From: Psococerastis gibbosa
Taxonomy: Eukaryota > Arthropoda > Insecta > Psocodea > Psocidae
Assembly: GCA_963971405.1 (NCBI GenBank)
Contig: OZ020488.1
Location: forward strand, 41,026,888-41,090,887
Direction: 5' to 3'
DNA: 64,000 bases
Positions 1 to 10,490 of the stretch are shown here, piece after piece. The notes beneath the pieces were generated by a model. That model saw nothing but the letters and a program-made list of their open reading frames with translations. It did no database searches and was not told where the DNA came from. The translations under genes and the position numbers were made by a program. The stretch's first letter is position 1, and every line of letters starts with the position of its first letter.

Positions 1-62
1 TAATGTCCAATGAAATTTCTAAACCCCCCCCCCCAAAAAAAAAAAAAAATCCTGCCTACGGC
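1..62. mobile_element. Right end of a G/C-run MITE cut by the window edge
   Basis: A C run at about 25-35 is followed by a short A run and then by a tcctgcctacggcc motif. This matches the right ends of G-run terminal-inverted-repeat elements seen elsewhere in the window, such as the one at 22066-22215. The left end lies outside the window, so family and target duplication cannot be checked. Confidence 0.4.
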
Positions 63-276
63 CTTTACGGGAGCTATTCTATGAAACAGAAGGACGAGGT
101 TTGGGACTTGATAAATAAGACCATTTTTCCCACCCACCCCTATAGGGAGTACATTGTATTCACCGGCAACGGAAAAACGCGGTAACCGAGCATATTTCTG
201 ACCACAACATTCCCATCAAAGTCGTGGTCAATAGAGAGGGTTCTATGCCGATCCTCAAACACAGGCTTAGATCAGG
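59..276 (+). other. Unrecognised coding-looking remnant
   Basis: A short open frame (59-185) reads through a stretch containing YREYIVFTGNGK. A second short open frame in another phase follows almost at once, to about 276. Amino-acid composition looks more protein-like than the surrounding DNA, but I do not recognise a family and there is no start, splice or promoter context. It may be a remnant of a decayed coding sequence or chance. Confidence 0.2.
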
Positions 277-441
277 GACGGATCCAACCCATTGGGGGGG
301 GGGGGGGGTAGTTGTGGTTCATGTCAAAATTGGAAAAACTTATGGAGGATCGATAAATTAGAGCGTAATAAATTAACTTACAATAGATTACTAAATTTTG
401 GGGGCAGTGCCCCCTGCCCCCCCCCCCTGTATCCGTCCATG
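273..441. mobile_element. G-run MITE, GGACGGATCC family
   Basis: The ends are inverted: gggacggatcc on the left and gtatccgtccatg on the right. A G run (about 294-309) lies just inside the left end and a C run (about 417-427) just inside the right end. The interior tract gagcgtaataaattaactt recurs at 12030-12055 and 50166-50183. No clear target duplication is visible. Confidence 0.6.
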
Positions 442-574
442 GTAGACCCTTATTATAGATTTACTTGCTAAGTCATTTTTTTTATAGCAAATTCCAAGCA
501 ATAGTGCAATTTACAATATTTCCTGTTGACAACTTGTTAGGCTATGTATACTGAATATATATATTTTAAAGGTT

Positions 575-737
575 AATCGTAAACAAACAATTTAATGAAT
601 GTATCCGATTGACCTCTGCAGTCGCCTCTGTAGGTTGGTGCCCGTGTACCGCCGTAAGCCCCGTAAGTTACGACGTGTATCCGATCGCATGACGTATGAA
701 GATTCGCATAAGTACAAGCACGCTACCACCTGACCAT
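575..737 (-). mobile_element. SINE family 1 copy
   Basis: Read on the minus strand this matches the copies at 6507-6690, 10751-10935, 19846-20030 and 28655-28840. The shared head is caggtggta followed by a gcgtgcttg-type motif, and the shared 3' part contains a ccgattgacctctgcagtcg-type block (as read on plus). The head resembles a tRNA D arm and A box, but the B box is poorly conserved, so the tRNA origin is an inference. Confidence 0.6.
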
Positions 738-864
738 TGTAATGGTCAAAATGGATCAAACAATTTCGATCAAATTGGAGCTTAATAAATGAACTTACAA
801 CAGATATACTAAATTTTAATCAGGGGCAGCTACCCCTCTGCCTCCCCCTCTCATCCGTCCATGA
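738..864. mobile_element. Right part of a GGACGGATCC-family MITE
   Basis: The segment contains gagcttaataaatgaactt and ends with catccgtccatg, matching the right two thirds of the element at 273-441. Its left end is absent, and the SINE 1 copy lies directly against the break, so SINE insertion or deletion may have removed it. Confidence 0.5.
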
Positions 865-1034
865 CACATACCAAGTTCCATAACTGAGGGCGATCGGTGT
901 TAGGGACGGCAACAAAACGTAGAGGATGTTTGCTTTCTTCCACAAATTCCTCAATTAAAGCTCTACCATCGATATTTCCAGTTTAATTTGATTTGATAGA
1001 CTATAATAACGCGCATTCTAGTGAGGCATAACAA

Positions 1035-1393
1035 CCGGTCCGAGTTTACTCGAACATGCTTTCCAATTTATCGATTAGTAGAGAGAGAAAATGATTAATT
1101 TCATGCTAAATAATTTTCTTAAGGTTAAATTTCGGATATCACGGGGGGGCGGGGGGGGGGGGTCCACCTGACGTTACTGAAGGTGACGTAAATTCTAGAT
1201 GGGTCAGACCAACACATTACCACACAGCAATGATGGCAGGGCACGCAATGCATTTGAGCGTGAATTTGCTTTCATTTTTCAAAAAAAAAAAAATTTTTGG
1301 GACCTCAAAACGTGTAAATCCGTTGAAATCTCGGATTTGAAAATTTCGACCATCACAAAGCTTTCCTTATACTACGTATAAATTGGAAAGCAA
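1035..1393 (-). mobile_element. TGTCTGTC-type repeat, internally deleted copy
   Basis: The left edge ccggtccgagtttactcg with gctttccaattta, and the right edge ataaattggaaagc, match the longer copies at 29055-30018 and 54537-55372. This copy is only about 360 bp, and the TGTCTG microsatellite core is missing. A split G run lies at 1143-1162. The short inverted motif gctttccaattta at both edges suggests a TIR element. No coding sequence is seen. Confidence 0.65.
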
Positions 1394-1713
1394 TAAGCCT
1401 TAAAGAAACTGGGCACGTGTTCGCAATGAGCGTCCCTCGAAGGCTTTTCTATTATAGAGGTCGTTCTAATTTAGTAATTTCTATTTCTATTCAGGCCAGT
1501 ATTGCGTTTTCAGGTACAGACCTGCCCGTCAGACGCCACTCACGTTTGCTATTTGTGTTAACTGCTTACGCATTAGCCAATTACGACCTAGGGCTTGATT
1601 CTGTCCATTTTATGTAGGATTTCCTATTTTGGCTGCGTTAAAGGGAAATCTTGGGAATTTACTGCTATTAGTTTGGAAACACCGAAATATCATTAATAGG
1701 CATACCGGACCCG
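1394..1713. other. Unassigned interval
   Basis: The interval holds a 66-codon open frame (1417-1617) with no recognisable domain and no repeat I could match. Nothing else is supported. Confidence 0.3.
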
Positions 1714-1850
1714 CAGGCCCGTAACGGGGGGGGGGGGGGGTGCTAGGGGGCCGTAGCCACGTTTTTTGACTTTACACTGGATGGAAGAGCGTTCCCAACG
1801 TGCGATATTTAACTACATACTATAGGAGTAAAATCCTGGTTACGGGCCTG
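1714..1850. mobile_element. hAT-like MITE, CAGGCCCGTA family, no clear target duplication
   Basis: The ends caggcccgtaac and ggttacgggcctg are inverted repeats, and a 15-base G run at 1726-1740 lies just inside the left end. The termini match the element at 5124-5309, which has a perfect 8-bp target duplication. Here the flanks do not match, so the copy is old or its flanks are rearranged. Confidence 0.6.
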
Positions 1851-1861
1851 AGCCCTGAGGC

Positions 1862-1985
1862 ATACAGTCTAATGAGGCTCTTGTCTAATCTAATGAGGCT
1901 GTAGTCTCATCTTATGAGGTTTTATTCTAATCTAAAAGGGCTCTAGTCTAATAAGCTCTAGGCGAATCTGACAAGGCTCTAGTGA
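1862..1985. repeat. Degenerate tandem repeat, gtctaatgaggctct units
   Basis: The motif tctaatgaggctct and its variants recur about five times at roughly 20-30-bp spacing. It is a diverged minisatellite with no associated gene. Confidence 0.5.
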
Positions 1986-2079
1986 ACTTACAATTATTGT
2001 ATATTTTTTTGTTTTCACAGACGTTTGTACTGACTTAGTAAAGTCTTAGTAACATGAATTAGAATAGGTATATTCATAA

Positions 2080-2462
2080 GGCGCCCATTCCACCGACCGG
2101 CTAAGGCTATTTACAAAAACGGTGACGTGGTAGCAGACATTCAAGACTTAGGTGGCGTTTCCACCGACCTCGCATTGCAGAATGCAAATGACATTGACGG
2201 AAATTAGAATTTTTCTTTTTATAGAAATCTATTAAAATGTTTGTCCTTAACATATCCCATGACGCCATTTTTTAATTTAATTTGTTTGTTTGTGATTTTA
2301 CTGTATGATCATTGATCAATTTTAACTATGGCGTAGAGGAAAATAAACATTTCTGTCAATTCTGCAATGCGAGGTCGATGGAAACCCCGCCTCAGTCTTG
2401 AATGTCTGCTACCACGTCACTGTTTTTGTAAATAGCCCTAGCCGGTCGATGGAATGGGCGCC
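2080..2462. mobile_element. PIF/Harbinger-like MITE, copy 1
   Basis: The element has long inverted ends of about 120 bp, starting ggcgcccattccaccgaccgg. It is flanked by TAA on the left and TTA on the right, close to the TWA target of PIF/Harbinger. Each arm contains a tgacgtggtagcagacattc block and a cattgcagaatg block. The centre has a palindromic tgatcattgatca motif. It carries no transposase, so it is non-autonomous. Close relatives lie at 47958-48348 and 55998-56378. Confidence 0.85.
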
Positions 2463-2802
2463 TTAGTAAAATATAAACTGTACTGCAATCATAGTGCGTA
2501 AATGACCACTATTTCAATTTAAATGACCAATCTTTCAATCTATCGATTGGTCTGCAGCGAATGTTTCAATCTCCTTCCCCGCTCTTGTCTTTATTGTGCA
2601 GTTTGCGCCTATATTGTCAAAATCTCCCTCCCCCTGCGTGAAACCCCCTGTGGCCTGTGTGGAGTAGTGGCAATATATGACTTTGTCTGTAAAATCTCAT
2701 CTTTCTAAAACGTCCGAAGAGTGTGGGAAGTGGATTGCAACAATTGGTAGCGTAATCCGTTAATCCGTTAATTACTGTTAATCCGGTTCTCTGTGTGCAG
2801 GC

Positions 2803-2957
2803 TATGGCCGTAGCCATATCCAGGGATCCAGGGGGCCCCCGAAATATTTTCAGCTTACACTAGATAAAATGGAGGCTTAAACATATTGAGGTTACCTCAC
2901 CTCCGGGGACATCAGATGGACCATCCCCCCGAAAAAAATGTCTGACTACGGCTTTTG
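2803..2957. mobile_element. Probable hAT-like MITE, GCCGTAGCC family
   Basis: The left end tatggccgtagcc and right end gactacggcttttg resemble the element at 22066-22215. The interior shares the cttacactagata and gaggttacctcacc tracts with it. Flanks are only loosely similar (tgcaggc and tgcatagc), so the boundaries are approximate. Confidence 0.45.
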
Positions 2958-3727
2958 TGCATAGCTACTTCTCTTTCAATTCAACCCTCTCTGATGAGAG
3001 AAAATGGCTACGGTAGCCCACTGAGTAAAATACCTACCTCCTTCGGCTTTACCACCAAAAACACGGATAAATAAAATTGTAAACGACCCCCTTCATTCAA
3101 ACTACCTATACAATCTACAACTTCCTCCCGCTTTGTCAAAACTAACGTGGCATTCCATCATCGAGTATCCATCTATGTCATAACGGATATTTCCAGTCCA
3201 TAACAGATATAATGATATCATTACTTTTGTCATTGTATTAAATTAAGGTACATATTTTAATCAATAGTGAAGTATAATGTACCCCCCTGCTGAAGGGGTT
3301 TAGGGTGGCGGCGCCTTCAAACCCTTTCGGCCTATGTCTGACGCTTTGCGCATGGTGACTATCCCGTATAAGCCTCTTTTCGAACCTTGTTGAAGGCGAA
3401 TTTTTAGAACAGACGTCTCTAAATAGCAGGGCCGTAGAGAGGGCAGGTCATTTGGGTCAATCGTCTGGTGCCTATGGCCTACGGGCGAGCCAGTGACGGA
3501 TCCACAGATCATGGGATCAAACACATGAGACAAATTGAGCAAAACGAAATATTATCTAATTAAAAAAAATTATGTAATAAAAATATAGGTTACAGTAAAC
3601 CGGTCTAACTTTTAGCAAAGGTGCAAAGGGTGCCAATTTCGACCCCATTCAAATAAAAAACTGGATCACCAACATATCACCAGGTCTTTTGTTCCCATAT
3701 TAATAAATTTCTGAGCGCCTCGTCCTT
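2958..3727. other. Unassigned interval
   Basis: No recognisable coding sequence or repeat match is seen. An 80-codon minus-strand frame at 3300-3542 has no identifiable domain. Confidence 0.3.
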
Positions 3728-3804
3728 CTCACGTCCGTCTAACGTCCGTCTCACGTCCGTCTCACGTCCGTCTCACATCAGTCTCACGTCCGTCTCACGA
3801 CCGT
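3728..3804. repeat. 11-bp tandem repeat, ctcacgtccgt
   Basis: About seven tandem copies of ctcacgtccgt, with single-base variants such as ctaacgtccgt and ctcacatcagt. It is a short minisatellite. Confidence 0.85.
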
Positions 3805-3847
3805 GTACAGGGCCTAAGGTTTAGCAAGGAACCGCGCCATGAGAGTT

Positions 3848-4241
3848 GCATATATCGCTTATGCACGAGAAAAGTGACACATTTCTAAATATTAACTTTT
3901 GAGATAATTCAAATTTTAGTTCTGACCATTTTTTAGTTTTTACTTGTAGTACTATTGAGGCACTTAATACTTTTGAGATGTGACAGTTTACTTGAAAGAG
4001 AAGTGTAGTTACCACGTCAACGCCTGGAGCACATTCCGAATTATGTCAGTATTGCCAAACCCGAAGTAGTCAAACTTGACAATGGATCAGTGACAAAACG
4101 CAATCTTATGGAAACAAATTAAACTAGATATGTGACACTACATTCATAAAATTCGCTATATTTTCCTCGACATTTTTGTATAAATAACTCAATTTTGCAA
4201 TTTTTTGAAATGTGTCATTTTTCTCGTGCATGAGCGATACG
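3848..4241. mobile_element. Candidate TIR element, TATCGCTTATGCACGAG ends
   Basis: The segment starting tatatcgcttatgcacgag is repeated inverted near 4198-4241 as ctcgtgcatgagcgata. Arms are about 40 bp and also share a gacacattt motif. The interior is AT-rich with no recognisable protein. No target duplication was resolved. Confidence 0.5.
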
Positions 4242-5033
4242 TCATTGCGGATGTTCTGTAAAAAGTGATATAGCATAGCGAATGAAGCAGAAGAGAGAGA
4301 AAAGGAAGATGTAATGAAGTAAAACGCCCCTCCCGCTGCCACCACGATATGGGGTGCCGGCGACGAAAAACCCCTTTTGGCCTTTTGCACCCCGTTGCAA
4401 ATTCTGAATGAATGGGCCAGAAGCAGTTTGCCATCAATTCAGGGTGCAATTATGCATTTAACACACTTGGATGAAGATGTTACAGGTTGGAATAATCTAA
4501 AGTACTGCGGAAAGGGGTTAATTTGATGGATTACCCCCACACTGCTTGGCAACGCTAAGATTAATTGCGACGATTTTCGCTTTTTTTTTCTAATTCGTCT
4601 ATTTGATGAATTTGTTAGGTAGGCTTTATACAGTCGACACAAGCAACAGAGAGCTACACTCTGAATTTGGACTTGGGGGTAAATAAAAATAAATAAATGT
4701 ATTACGTTTTTTAAATATTGCATAACTTCCAAAGTGACAATATAATAAAGTAGGGCCCAAAGGATTTCTCCCGTTCTGGGCCCCCCTTAATACTAACAAC
4801 TTAAATAATATAATTATTATACAGGGTGTGTGTACATAATTTGTCAAATGCTGTTTAGTAGTAAATATAATTTACTATTTGCAACCAAATGTCTTACCGC
4901 TTATTGTTATATATATATTAACTGTTAAACTATACATAACCTGCAATAATTCACATTCGTTAATTTTGTCTTTTAATTTTAATTTCCTATATATATCCCA
5001 CTGTCTCTTCCTCCTTTACCCATTCACGACATG
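4242..5033. other. Unassigned AT-rich interval
   Basis: Several overlapping short frames on the minus strand (4124-4847) show low-complexity, codon-unbiased composition and no domain. I see no gene here. Confidence 0.3.
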
Positions 5034-5410
5034 TAGAATAGTGGTACAGACTCTGATTTTCACCCGAAAGGTTGTTGATTCGAGTCCCACACTTGCTATA
5101 CATTTTCTGGCCATGCTTCGGAGCAGGCCCGTACCCAAGGGGGGGGGGGGGCAAGGAGGCCATGCCCCCCCCCCCTAAATTTGATAAAAAATAATAAATA
5201 ATGTAGGAGTTTTCGCTAAAACTAATAAAATCACTGCGGATGTACTATCATTTATAAAAAAAAAATTGTTCTTGGCCCCCTCCAAAATTAAATCCTGGGT
5301 ACGGGCCTGCTTCGGAGGGCATGTAAAGCAGATGGTCCCGGGTCTTCCTAGTCGAGTGTAAGAGAGGGCTTTATAATAGAACAAAAAGTCAATATGTATT
5401 TATTTATTTA
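5034..5410 (+). mobile_element. tRNA-Glu-like SINE (family 2), split by a MITE
   Basis: The head has a tRNA-like layout: tagtggtacagactc (D arm/A box), gattttcacccg (anticodon-arm-like with TTC), and gattcgagtccc (B box). The body continues with gccatgcttcgg, is broken by the MITE at 5124-5309, and resumes with agggcatgtaaagcag to a TTTA tail. The copy at 26655-26812 on the minus strand shows the same body without the MITE. This is an old retroposed copy and is not expected to be a functional tRNA gene. Confidence 0.8.
5124..5309. mobile_element. hAT-like MITE in a SINE, perfect 8-bp duplication
   Basis: The ends caggcccgtaccc and gggtacgggcctg are inverted repeats. Flanks cttcggag (5116-5123 and 5310-5317) are an exact 8-bp target-site duplication, the size made by hAT transposases. 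A G run (5139-5151) sits just inside the left end and a C run (5165-5175) follows closely. There is no coding capacity. Confidence 0.9.
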
Positions 5411-6292
5411 TTTAGCACCCGTCCTGCGATTCTGACTGGCAGTCAAATGTGTGATGTATCAAATGTTGGCTTGTAAGCCACGCTAAGTATAATTTCAATC
5501 AACACAGAAAATTAACCTAACTATTTGTAGTTTGTACCTACAGTACCGTATAACAAGTGAAAATCAACCTGATTTGAAAATAATTTGCCATAGATACCGC
5601 TACCCTCCTTAAATAGATATCTCACACATTCATTCATAAAAAAAACACGTTGCACGACGTAAAAAGTTCCGTAAAGCGCCAAACCTCTCATTAGAATCCG
5701 TAGTTTTTAAACGAGAAGGCGACAAAGTAAGGGCACGGCAACGAGAAAATTACAGTAGGTGTTAGGTGAGCCTTTAATTCTGAAGAAGCGCTGGTGACAC
5801 GCTATGCAATGATTTGTCATAAGTCTCCCACGCGCGCAGGCGCAGTGGGACTAATCGTTGAGGGTGCCGCGAGGGTAACGGTATTACGTAAGGGTGTCAC
5901 TTTTAGCGGCACGCACTCGAATTTATGGTCGGCGAGTAGCTAATTTGGTGACCTAGATTTACTTTTTTGACATTTTGGTTAGCCTGAATTGTTGTGGCTA
6001 CATCATCTGCAACTATTTGTTTTCTTTTTCAAGTATGATTCTAATTTTCAATAAATCTATGGGCTGCTGGATGTTTAGAATCTAGAGTTAGAAATAGAAA
6101 CAACAAAAGTCCTTATTAATTTATTTATTTATACTGTATACTATTACTTTTACTGTGTCTTATCCTCACGGAGGGTGAGCGGCACGACAGCAGCGTTTCC
6201 CCACAGTCCTGTTGTGTGCGTCCTCGGTTGAGAGCCCTAAACTTCTCATATCTCCGGCGATCTTTCTTCTCAGTGTAACTCTCGGCCTCCCT
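5411..6292. other. Unassigned interval
   Basis: I found no recognisable coding sequence or repeat match in this stretch. Confidence 0.3.
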
Positions 6293-6823
6293 GCAGCCCG
6301 ATTATGGCGATTTGGGATTATTATAATACCGGGGTTTATTCAATTGTTTCAAACATATATGAGTGCAAAATGAGCGTGAAATTGATAAATAATTGATATT
6401 TTTGGTGAGTTTTCAATTTTTTCTCCCTTACATGTGGACACATTAATTAAAATTCTTACTATATTTCAAAATTCTACCTGTACATTTTAATGTTTATTAG
6501 TATTCATCGACTTCGATGGCCAGGTGGTAACGTGCTTGCACTTGTGCGAGTCGTTACACACCATGCGATCGGAGACGTGTCGTTACTCAACACGGGTACT
6601 AACCTACAGAGGCGACTGAAGAGGTCAATTGGATACATTCATTAAATTGTTTGTATGCGATTAATCTTTTTTTTAAAAAACAGAAATTTCCTTCAATTAT
6701 TAAACAATGCAACCATTCTCTTGTATTCTAATTATTTATTTATTTGAATTTCCCGCGCATATTTTGGTATTATATAAACCCCGGTATTATAATAATACCA
6801 AATCGCCATGATCGGGCTGCTGG
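6293..6823. mobile_element. TIR element with ~47-bp ends, carrying a SINE
   Basis: The left end gcagcccgattatggcga, extending through ataataccggggtttat, is repeated inverted at 6773-6823 as ataaaccccggtatta through gatcgggctgc. Arms are about 47 bp and nearly identical. The interior is non-coding except that it holds a SINE 1 copy (6507-6690). No clear target duplication was found, so the superfamily is unknown. Confidence 0.75.
6507..6690 (+). mobile_element. SINE family 1 copy nested in a TIR element
   Basis: It begins around cttcgatggccaggtgg, continues with the gtgcttgcacttgtgcgag block, and ends in gcgattaatctttttttt followed by an A run. The T run could serve as a Pol III terminator. 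It lies wholly inside the 6293-6823 element, so the SINE is the younger of the two. Confidence 0.7.
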
Positions 6824-7424
6824 TGGTCTTTTTCTTTGTATCTTCCGGTTCATTACTCTTTGACTATGTGGTTTTTGTGTCTACGTAATACGTGTATCCA
6901 CTAGTTCAGCCTCTTTTATCTTATTTTCTTATGTACGTCACGGGTCTCATCTCATGCCTTATATCTTAGTTTATACATTGGTCTCTTAGCGTTCGTTACC
7001 CCGCAGGATCTTCTTAGCACTCGCATTTCTATCTACTGTAGGCTATATTTTACGTAGCTTAGTAGAACAAAATTGCACCGTGAAGGAATTTAAAATATTC
7101 TCAAATGTTCTGTATAAGATATGCATTTTATTGGATGTTTAGGTCTGTTTTCAAATAAATGATTATTATTTTTTTATCATTCGTAATCAGATCTAGTTGC
7201 TCGGGTGTGATTCGTGATCCTCTTCCGCTCCCTACTGTTTGATTATAATTTAACTCTTCCCAACGAGCTTACAATTATTGTGTATTTGTTTTAATACACG
7301 TTTACGTCTTACTTACATGTAGTTACTCTGGCACCAGTTTCATTCTTCTGAGATCGTCCTCAATCTGATTTCGGGTCTTTTCTGTTCTTCCTTGGATTTT
7401 TTCTTGGATTTTTTTACTTTGAAA
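6824..7424. other. Unassigned interval
   Basis: No recognisable gene or matched repeat. Confidence 0.3.
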
Positions 7425-7740
7425 GACTTTTAATGGACCCAGGTCTAATTATAATGAATGAATGAATAATGAACGAATAATTATACTGAACTCAATACAA
7501 TGCAATACAATACAATTATTACTAAATTATAGTGGCCCATAGGTCCTTTGTCCAATGCCAACAACCCCATGGATTTCGGACATTATTTGTATTGTTTCCC
7601 ACTAGAATTTTTGGCCATTGGCAAACTGGCATACGTTCTCGATGTCAACCTACACCGGCTACAAGCGACGATGGACAAAGCTGAGACAAGCTTACCATTC
7701 ACGCAATGAAAGAATGAAACAGGCGAAAGAATTACTTATT
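7425..7740 (+). repeat. Dispersed repeat R, copy 1
   Basis: Blocks atggacccaggtcta, tgtccaatgccaac, ccccatggatttcgg, acattatttgtattg, aacctacaccggc and cgcaatgaa recur in the same order at 63599-63830, and partly at 15480-15700 and 36205-36315. A ~90-bp tract rich in gaatgaatg and caataca interrupts this copy at about 7450-7530 relative to 63.6 kb. No Pol III box or terminal repeat is seen, so the class is unknown. Confidence 0.6.
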
Positions 7741-7800
7741 GTATATTGTATTGTATAGTACAGATACGAATCCTATTGTGTCTTAGTCTTCCTGTTCGTC

Positions 7801-8028
7801 GTGTTCCCTCTATTTTGGTTTCTGACTGCTGATCCAGAAAACTGGATTGAAACAGCGGATACAATGGATTGTTTGACCGGATTGATCTATTCAAAGATAG
7901 CGTTTCGCACTAAAGCAAACAATTCTGATGATGACACTGATAAAACCATCAAAGTTATACGGCTCTCATTAATTTTAACCGCAGCCAACTTCGCACTAAG
8001 TATTTGTTTTATCAAATTTACGACTTAA
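7801..8028 (+). other. Unrecognised 75-codon open frame
   Basis: The frame is acidic in its middle (NNSDDDTDK) and hydrophobic at the C-terminus, where a single membrane segment is possible. No family is recognised and no splice or promoter signal supports it. It could be chance. Confidence 0.15.
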
Positions 8029-8488
8029 ACCCCTACATTCATCCCTTTTACTTAGCTTACTGCCGAGAACCATACCTAGACAGCCCCAGTAACAACTGCA
8101 GGTAGTTATAGAAGGTTTACGATCACATGGAGGTTATTTATCGAAATGATATTAGGTTCAGGCGCAGGTACCTGTTTGGTATCCTCAGCCGCTAATTCTC
8201 AGTTATTGGGATTTATAGTTGGCAATTAAACTGGCGTTAAAATTCCAGAGAACGGGTGCGGCTGCATTTTTAGGGGGTGGTTGGCGCGTGTTGCTGATAA
8301 TAAATTTGCTTTTCGATTTTAATACATTGAGGTGGGGGAGGAAAAATTATTCATGTGAAAAGCATTGCTAGTATTTAAATATGTAAGGCTAGCTTGTAGC
8401 GGCTTGTTTGTAAAGGCTATCTTATTATTTTTTCTAAATGAACTCAAATACAATAGTATAGTAGTTCGATCTTAAATTTGCAGGTAAG

Positions 8489-8788
8489 GTGGAAACGCAA
8501 CTGCTGGACATGTTCCTGACTACATCATCACTAGTAGAGCAAGTGGTCGTAGTTGCAATTTGTCAACGTCTTTTCCGTTGCAGTCATAGAGGTAGCAGAA
8601 AATTTCTTGACTTTTTCAAAAGTGCACGGCTTTCCCCTAGACAAGCCAGATCATGGAAAACTTCTGAAGTAGTCTCTATGGAATTGCATCAGTTATTCTC
8701 CAAGTTCTATTCCTACAATGGAAAATACGTCGGCAAATGTGTACCGGGCCTTACGCCCAGGATACATAAAATTGCCGAAGAAAGCTGA
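8489..8788 (+). other. Unrecognised 99-codon open frame
   Basis: The frame is relatively long for this region and serine- and leucine-rich, with a basic middle part (RGSRKFLDFFKSARLSPRQAR). I do not recognise a domain. A tttgcaggtaag string lies just upstream of the ATG, but no exon structure can be built. It may be a fragment of a repeat-encoded protein or chance. Confidence 0.2.
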
Positions 8789-8853
8789 CTGGTTTTAATT
8801 TTTTTTATATATATAAGTTATAAGAATATAATCAACTATGCATTACTTATGCC

Positions 8854-9092
8854 CAGGGGCGGATTTGGCTTATTTGTGTGTGTCCCTTGCCGCGGACATT
8901 AATAATTATTGTATGTATGGGGGGGGGGGGGTGTTCACCAATGAAACCACTATTTTTTAGTAAAAAATAAATGCGCGCCTAAATTTGAAAAATTATCCCT
9001 TAATGTCTGAAAATTATTAAATAATATGCACACAAGAAATTGTTAGCGACACAGACATTCGCCTCAGTTGCCCATTGGTAAATGCGCCACTG
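8854..9092. mobile_element. hAT-like MITE, CAGGGGCGGATTT ends
   Basis: The left end caggggcggattt and right end aaatgcgccactg are inverted repeats. Flanks cttatgcc and tttatgcc are an 8-bp target duplication with one difference. A G run at about 8920-8931 lies in the left half. There is no coding sequence. Confidence 0.85.
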
Positions 9093-9499
9093 TTTATGCC
9101 ACAGTTGTTCCGGGGGACGGGATTTATTGAATGGCTCTGTCCTTGTTGCCTGATCGCTGAACCAAACCGGTCATCATGAATTTTTCGGCCTCGGTTTTGT
9201 TCTTGGAATTTGGTCCCGAATCGCCCAAGACTAGGACAGAATTAGTAAATTAATGTAGAGAGAAGCACCCCAGTACGTATATATACTACTAGTTATAAAA
9301 AAAAATAGTCCCCAGATGTGCAACCCTCAAACCGAACAGGTGCAGTATCATCTAAGAATGAGAAATATAATAAAAATAATTTCCAAGGATACTTAAAAAC
9401 ATAGTTCCAACTCTCTTTCAACAATAACCTATTAGGTTCTCATTCCCGCGTAAGCTAACTATGGGAGACATTTTCGGCAAGTTTGGCACGCGACAGCTC

Positions 9500-9620
9500 A
9501 GGAAGCCACCGCACCGAGTCACAGTTGGTCAGCGACGCCCCGGAACCTGACAATTTCGATTCCCGCCCGTGCCGTACGTAACCCATGCGTAGGAAGGGAT
9601 TTATTTGTGATTTTGGATAC
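9500..9620 (+). mobile_element. Possible tRNA-derived SINE head
   Basis: The tract cacagttggtcagcgac followed by tttcgattcccgcccg resembles A-box and B-box regions of a tRNA-derived SINE. A partly similar cacagttggccagcgatg occurs at 32661. Ends and tail are not resolved. Confidence 0.35.
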
Positions 9621-9913
9621 CAGAGGGAGGTGGGCCCCTTTGGTCGGGGCCGTATATATTTTTTTCCACGTCAAAATGCTACTGAAGCCTTGGATTATTG
9701 TTAGTAGGTCGATCAATTTGATATTTTGGCTCTATGGGTAGTCATGTATGACTGGCCTGTCGACATTGGTCAGAGGATTGTGGTGAAAGAGTTGTGGGCG
9801 GTTGTGTAACAGTAATGGCTATGTGGCTACTGCGCTTTAACCTTTTGCGTAAACTCAGCTGGACACCCTATGGATTTTCTCAAGCATAGAGTATAAGAAA
9901 TGGGTCCGGGGTG

Positions 9914-10122
9914 CAGTGGCAGTGGAAATTTTAAGGCGGTGGGGCCAAGGGGGGCATGACTTCTATCTGGGGGGGCCAATGAAAAAACAAATTTTTTTTT
10001 ATTGTGAGTAGGTATACCGTTCAATAATTCTGCAATTTAACAACATGTAAAATATCTCAAAAGTGGGGAGGGGCCGGAGAAACTGTTGGGGGGGGGGGGC
10101 AGGCCCCCTCGGGTACCCACTG
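9914..10122. mobile_element. hAT-like MITE, CAGTGG ends, perfect 8-bp duplication
   Basis: It is bounded by cagtgg and ccactg. The flanks ccggggtg (9906-9913 and 10123-10130) are an exact 8-bp duplication. The terminal inverted repeat is short beyond the first bases. The interior has several G runs, including 11-12 Gs at about 10088-10099. Confidence 0.8.
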
Positions 10123-10240
10123 CCGGGGTGACCTCCTCACGCTGCGCACGTGGCACAAAGAGGGAAGAGGAAGGAGAAGAAGAGGGAAGCAGGCAGGTGA
10201 GCCCCCACCCCCCTTCTGCATATGTGCCTGCCCCCACTCG

Positions 10241-10490
10241 CAGGCGCGGATCTAGAATGAGACCAAGAGGGGGGGGGCTAAGATTAAATTTTGATTTTTT
10301 TTTAATAGGGCTGAAATATTGGGGTTTTACGCATTTTCAAAGCAATTAGGGTTCTATATTATAGGTAATTAATACAATCGAGCAGAAGGGGGGCCCGGGG
10401 GTCTCCCCCGGTAGAAAAATTGTGAAAAATGGGACTGAAATAGTGGGGTTTTACGCATTTTGAGGGCCCCCCCCCGTATATCCACGCCTC
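10241..10490. mobile_element. hAT-like MITE, CAGGCGCGGATCTA ends, perfect 8-bp duplication
   Basis: The left end caggcgcggatcta and right end tatatccacgcctc are imperfect inverted repeats. The flanks cccactcg (10233-10240 and 10491-10498) are an exact 8-bp target duplication. G and C runs lie just inside both ends. It sits only about 110 bp from the element at 9914-10122. Confidence 0.85.

Noticed and set aside
3721-3804. CRISPR array
   Set aside because: The repeats are 11 bp and directly tandem without spacers. It is a minisatellite in eukaryotic DNA.
5055-5095. Functional tRNA-Glu gene
   Set aside because: The B box and D arm are present, but a second diverged copy shares a long non-tRNA body, which identifies it as a SINE.
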